A DNA stretch of 9,660 bases, from contig CAJUJI010000112.1 in the NCBI GenBank assembly GCA_910586875.1, forward strand, positions 1 to 9,660. Reading direction: 5' to 3'. This stretch comes from an uncultured Anaerotruncus sp. (GTDB lineage Bacteria; Bacillota; Clostridia; Oscillospirales; Ruminococcaceae). The notes below the pieces were generated by a model. That model was not told where the DNA came from. It saw only the letters and a list, made by a program, of their open reading frames with translations, and made no database searches. Positions 6,445 to 9,660 of this stretch are shown here, piece after piece; position 1 is the stretch's first letter; each line of letters begins with the position of its first letter. A program made the position numbers and the translations under genes.

Positions 6445-9387
6445 ATGCCACAGAATTATAATGTGGATGATATATTGGAGGAAATCCGCCGTAAGAAAAG
6501 GCAGGAAGGCACCACATCGACAGGTACATATGCGGAGCATACCGGTGCGACGCGCCAGCCGCGTCAGAGCGGCGCTGTGCGCCCTGGCGGTGAGGAGCCA
6601 GGGCGCAGAGAGCGGCCCGCTGCGTCTTCTGCCCGTGCAGGCGGCCAGGGCACCGCGCAAAGAGAACGGCGGCCGGCGGCCGGTGGACAGGATTCTGTGC
6701 GGCGCCGCGCTTCCTATGAATTTGGAGAGCAGGAACAACCCCGCTATGCAAGGGAGGAGGCGCGCCGCGCCCGTCCTCGTGAGGAATTGCCCCGGCGCAC
6801 CCGCGCGCAGGAGGAGCCGCGCAGCCGCTATGAGGAGCCGCCGCGGCCTGTTCGTGCTGCGCGCTCTGAACCGGAGCAACCAGCCTACCAACCGGAAGAG
6901 CCGTCACGCCGCAGAACCGCACGTGCAGCGGAGCAGGGTGCGCGTCCGGTAGGTACACCGGCTTATGAGCCGGAACCGCCGCGGCCGTCCGGACGGTTTG
7001 AAATGCAGGAGGAACGCAGTGTGCAGCGTCCGGCAAGGCAGCGGGAAGAACCGCCTTACCAGTCCGAAGAGCCTGCACCTAAGCGCCGCCGGTTTGAGAT
7101 TATCGACGAGCGCGGCGGACCACAGCAGGAAAGGCCGCAGGAGCAAGCGCCCTATCAGCCGGAGCAGGCCGCGCCTAAACGCCGCCGGTTTGAAATTATC
7201 GACGAGACCGGTGGACAGATGCGCCAGCCCTCCGGCCGCACCCAATTTGATTTTGATTCTGCGCCGGTGGAAAATTTGCGGGAGCAGCCGCGCCGGACAG
7301 TGCCCCCTGCGCAGCAGGAGGTTTTGCCGCCGGAGGTGGATGAGGGCGGACAGTCCGGCTATGTGGACCCGATGAACATTCCGCTGCCGGATGGTTCGCG
7401 CAATGCCGCCCCTGCCCGCTATCAGGGCAAAGGTTTTACCATGTCGGATGGCTTTACCCAGGAGGTGGAGCCACCGCCACGCTCTCGCCGCAGGCGCGCT
7501 AGGACAGAGGACGACGGTCCGGAAGACCTAACCCGCTCCCAGTGGCAGGAGGGCTACGCCGCACAGGAGGCATTGGAGCAGGAGGACGCGTTGGAGGACG
7601 ATTTTGCTTCGCCACAGGATGCGCCTTATGTGGAGAAGGACTTGAAATCGATTCGGGCGGCGCTGACCATCAAGCTGGTTTTGACGGCAATTTTGGCGAT
7701 TATCTCCCTTTATCTGGCGCTTTCGCTGGATGTGTTCCCGTTTGCCGAGGAGCTGGGGCTGAATAAGCTCACCGGCGGCGAAGGGGAGTTTATGCTCCCG
7801 TTGCTGGCGGTGATGGCTCCAGAGGAGAATATGCGGCTGTTTTTGATCGTGAATCTGGCCGTTTGTATTTTGGCAGCGATTACATGCAGCAATGTGGTTG
7901 GCGGGGGATTGCTCGCCTTCTGCCGGCTACACGCCGACAGTGATTCTCCGGCGGCATTGGCGGTGCTGGGTGCTGTGGTACAGGGGATTATCATGATTAT
8001 CTTCCCCGATGAGGTACAGGATACCGTGGGCATCAGCTTTTATTTTCCGGTTGCAGTGTTCGCATTGTTGTTTAATCTCATTGGAAAGCAGCTATTGATG
8101 AAACGGGTTTACCGGAATTTCCGGTTTGTCACCTCAGAGGAGCGCAAGCTGGGCTTTGTGCAAATCCGCAACCGCGACTTTGCGCGGGAGTTCTCCCGTG
8201 GGCTGGCGCCGGATGTGGACCAGGTGGCATACAGTGTGCCAGCCGATTTCTTTTCCGGCTTTTTGGATAGAAGTTATTCGCCGGATTACAGCAATTCTTT
8301 CAGCCGGATTGTTGTCCCGATTACCTTTGCAGGTGCGGTGCTGGTAGGTGGAGTTTCGGCCGCAGTGTTCTCGGAGACGGCGCTGACCTCGGTTTCCGCA
8401 GCAGCAGCGGTGCTATGTGTTTGTGCGCCGTTTTCCAGTGCGGTGATTCCAAACCTGATGCTCGGGAAGGTGGCCCGCAAGCTGACCAAGGCAGGCGCGA
8501 TGCTGCCGGGCTACGATTCCGCGGAGGAGCTGGCTGGCACCAATGCGCTGGTAGTCAATGACAAGGACTTGTTCTCACCGGAAAATGTAATGCTGCATGG
8601 GATGAAGGTGTTTGCAGAAAAACGCATTGACGAAGCGATTCTGGATGCTGCAAGCGTAATACTCTCCTGTGATGGGATTATGTCTGCGGTCTTCCTCAAC
8701 ATGGTGGGAGGCAACCGCCGTCTGCTGCGCAAGGTTGACAGCTTGATATATGAGGATGGAATGGGAATTTCCGCCTGGGTGGATGGCAAGCGGGTGTTGA
8801 TTGGCAGCCGCGAGCTGATGCAGCATCATGAGGTGGATTGTCCTTCGCGCGATTTTGAGGGACGCTATACCCGAGATGGGCGGCAGGTACTCTATATCTC
8901 CAATTCCGGCGAGCTGTCCGCGATGTTTGTGGTCAGCTACAATGGGGATCCAGACACAGCGGATCTGCTGGAAGAGCTGGAGCGCCGCGGTATTTCGTTG
9001 ATTGTTTATGCGACCGACCCGAACGTAACCAGTGAACTGATTGCGATGGTGTTTGGCATGAAGCGCACCCATGTGCGGATTTTGCCGGCAAAACTGCACA
9101 GTGAATACAAGTTCCTGACCCGTCCAAAGGAGCGGATTTCGGCGAGCGGCGCCCATGCAGGCGGAATAGCGGGCGCTTTCCAGCTGATTAAGGCGGCGGG
9201 CGCGGTGCGCAGCTCGGTCATTCACGCGACGATTGTACAGCTGATCGGTGTGATCGTCGGTTATGGCCTGGTGGCGCTGATGGCGTTTACCGGTTCGTTG
9301 GAGTCGGCGTCGTTTGGAACACTGATTCTGTTTAATCTGGCGTGGCTGGCGGTCAGCTCGATTGCAGCTGCAATGGTCAAATTTTAA
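6445..9387 (+). CDS. Pseudo-P-type ATPase-like membrane protein with long disordered repeat region
   Basis: The 980-residue protein starts at an ATG with AAAAGGAG 11 bases upstream. Residues 1-20 (YNVDDILEEIRRKK) form a likely amphipathic helix. Residues 21-400 are Arg/Glu/Pro/Gln-rich and probably disordered, with tandem repeats (see 6883-7242). The membrane region has segments at about 406-428, 463-492, 503-521, 527-548, 621-642 and 646-672. VCAPFSSAVIPN (659-670) sits where P-type ATPases carry CPCALGLATP. Residues 690-890 follow the order of a P/N domain: LVVNDKDLFS (702-711) at the DKTGTLT position, EDGMGISAWVDGKRVLIGSRELM (770-792) like the GxG part of a P1B N domain, and RRGISLIVYATDPN (847-860) at the TGDN position. 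The GDGxNDxP hinge and the TGES A-domain loop are missing. Two or more helices (about 912-948, 953-977) close the chain. ATP-driven transport is therefore unlikely; a regulatory or structural role is inferred. It is in one operon with rlmB. Confidence 0.85.
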   Translation: MPQNYNVDDILEEIRRKKRQEGTTSTGTYAEHTGATRQPRQSGAVRPGGEEPGRRERPAASSARAGGQGTAQRERRPAAGGQDSVRRRASYEFGEQEQPRYAREEARRARPREELPRRTRAQEEPRSRYEEPPRPVRAARSEPEQPAYQPEEPSRRRTARAAEQGARPVGTPAYEPEPPRPSGRFEMQEERSVQRPARQREEPPYQSEEPAPKRRRFEIIDERGGPQQERPQEQAPYQPEQAAPKRRRFEIIDETGGQMRQPSGRTQFDFDSAPVENLREQPRRTVPPAQQEVLPPEVDEGGQSGYVDPMNIPLPDGSRNAAPARYQGKGFTMSDGFTQEVEPPPRSRRRRARTEDDGPEDLTRSQWQEGYAAQEALEQEDALEDDFASPQDAPYVEKDLKSIRAALTIKLVLTAILAIISLYLALSLDVFPFAEELGLNKLTGGEGEFMLPLLAVMAPEENMRLFLIVNLAVCILAAITCSNVVGGGLLAFCRLHADSDSPAALAVLGAVVQGIIMIIFPDEVQDTVGISFYFPVAVFALLFNLIGKQLLMKRVYRNFRFVTSEERKLGFVQIRNRDFAREFSRGLAPDVDQVAYSVPADFFSGFLDRSYSPDYSNSFSRIVVPITFAGAVLVGGVSAAVFSETALTSVSAAAAVLCVCAPFSSAVIPNLMLGKVARKLTKAGAMLPGYDSAEELAGTNALVVNDKDLFSPENVMLHGMKVFAEKRIDEAILDAASVILSCDGIMSAVFLNMVGGNRRLLRKVDSLIYEDGMGISAWVDGKRVLIGSRELMQHHEVDCPSRDFEGRYTRDGRQVLYISNSGELSAMFVVSYNGDPDTADLLEELERRGISLIVYATDPNVTSELIAMVFGMKRTHVRILPAKLHSEYKFLTRPKERISASGAHAGGIAGAFQLIKAAGAVRSSVIHATIVQLIGVIVGYGLVALMAFTGSLESASFGTLILFNLAWLAVSSIAAAMVKF
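6883..7242 (+). repeat. Degenerate tandem ~32-residue protein repeats
   Basis: Inside the 980-aa protein, a unit of about 96 bp recurs. The phenylalanines of an R-F-acidic core lie at residues 185, 217 and 249, exactly 32 apart. The two best copies (7051-7119 and 7147-7215) both encode a PYQ-x-E-x-x-APKRRRFEIIDE-x-GG pattern, with DNA differing mostly at third positions. An older, weaker copy begins near residue 147 (AYQPEEPSRRR). The unit alternates basic and acidic residues and may be a repeated binding motif. Confidence 0.8.
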
Positions 9388-9399
9388 AAATGATTTTAG

Positions 9400-9432
9400 A
9401 GGGGGCTTTTCTCCTGAGAAAAGCCCCCTTTT
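9400..9432 (+). terminator. Intrinsic terminator after the rlmB operon
   Basis: A perfect 13-bp stem (arms 9400-9412 and 9417-9429, AGGGGGC/GCCCCCT outer part) with a CCTG loop is followed by TTTT (9429-9432). It lies 12 bp after the stop of the 980-aa protein. Confidence 0.93.
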
Positions 9433-9543
9433 GCTGCCTGTCGGCCATGTGGTCAGAACACAGCCATCCTTTGCGTATTATCAAAGTCACTGAGATGTGG
9501 AAACGAGGTCAAACGAGATGCTTCTGGGTGAAAGTATGAAATG

Positions 9544-9581
9544 TTGTGCATAATTAGACGGATGATTGTGCAGGTTGTACA
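9544..9581 (+). repeat. TTGTRCA direct repeats, possible operator half-sites
   Basis: TTGTGCA occurs at 9544-9550 and 9566-9572, and TTGTACA at 9575-9581, the last inside the palindrome TTGTACAA. They lie 40-80 bp upstream of the -35 of the promoter at the window's end. The same TTGTGCA begins the palindrome region at 5103. Significance is uncertain for such short words. Confidence 0.3.
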
Positions 9582-9623
9582 ATTATATGCGGGTTATTTA
9601 TACAAACAGCGACCGGTTTTTGC

Positions 9624-9652
9624 TTGTTTTTAAGGGCAAGAAACTGTATAAT
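9624..9652 (+). promoter_or_regulatory. Sigma-A-type promoter leading out of the window
   Basis: TTGTTT (9624-9629) and a perfect TATAAT (9647-9652) are separated by exactly 17 bases. The gene it drives must lie beyond the window. The rest of 9433-9660 shows no credible gene: the reading frame crossing it has no ribosome binding site and runs through the terminator. Confidence 0.75.
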
Positions 9653-9660
9653 ATCAATAT

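Noticed and set aside
6389..7078. Long minus-strand reading frame of 229 codons opposite the start of the 980-aa protein
   Set aside because: It mirrors the GC-rich Arg/Pro/Glu codons of the plus-strand gene, has no ribosome binding site, and overlaps rlmB's end; it is a shadow of a low-complexity region.
9342..9539. 65-codon plus-strand reading frame across the terminator
   Set aside because: It begins inside the 980-aa gene in another frame, passes through a strong terminator and lacks a ribosome binding site.
9433..9620. Riboswitch or small RNA after the terminator
   Set aside because: I found only short direct repeats and no stable paired structure or recognisable aptamer core upstream of the promoter at 9624-9652.

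Overview
The window looks like chromosomal DNA from an anaerobic, spore-forming Firmicute, most likely a moderately high-GC clostridium of the Oscillospiraceae/Ruminococcaceae type. The main evidence is a full-length SpoIIE sporulation phosphatase, with support from an OGG1-type 8-oxoguanine glycosylase of the kind found in clostridia, low-GC-type ribosome binding sites and intrinsic terminators. The genus is inferred, not proven. No phage, transposon, CRISPR, rRNA or tRNA features were seen.

Layout: (1) 6-2336 (+) spoIIE, followed by a cluster of hairpins ending in a strong intrinsic terminator (2362-2455). (2) 2480-4768, three genes on the minus strand. In transcription order these are an OGG1-like glycosylase, a short ArAE/FUSC-type membrane protein 4 nt downstream that is probably translationally coupled, and a single-pass membrane protein of unknown function with its own good promoter (3365-3392). 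(3) 4769-5222, a 454-bp divergent intergenic region. It holds a cluster of DnaA-box-like 9-mers (4981-5008, with a weaker one at 5044), a perfect 8-mer match to the Spo0A box (4880-4887) with a one-mismatch copy exactly 20 bp away, and a perfect 14-bp palindrome (5105-5118). (4) 5223-9387 (+), three genes: an 87-aa protein with a C-terminal membrane anchor, rlmB (23S rRNA Gm2251 methyltransferase of the SpoU/TrmH family), and a 980-aa membrane protein 8 nt after rlmB, closed by a strong terminator (9400-9432). (5) 9433-9660, non-coding, with TTGTRCA repeats and a good sigma-A-type promoter pointing out of the window.

The most unusual gene is the 980-aa protein. It joins a roughly 400-residue Arg/Glu/Pro/Gln-rich, probably disordered cytoplasmic region, containing tandem ~32-residue repeats with an RRRFEIIDE core, to a membrane part that resembles a P-type ATPase but has lost the DKTGT, TGES, TGD and GDGxNDxP signatures. 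It reads as a pseudo-P-type ATPase, probably regulatory or structural. The second point of interest is the DnaA/Spo0A-like site cluster between divergent genes, which resembles a DnaA-box cluster or a replication-control region although no dnaA or dnaN is nearby. The other genes look like ordinary housekeeping or sporulation functions.
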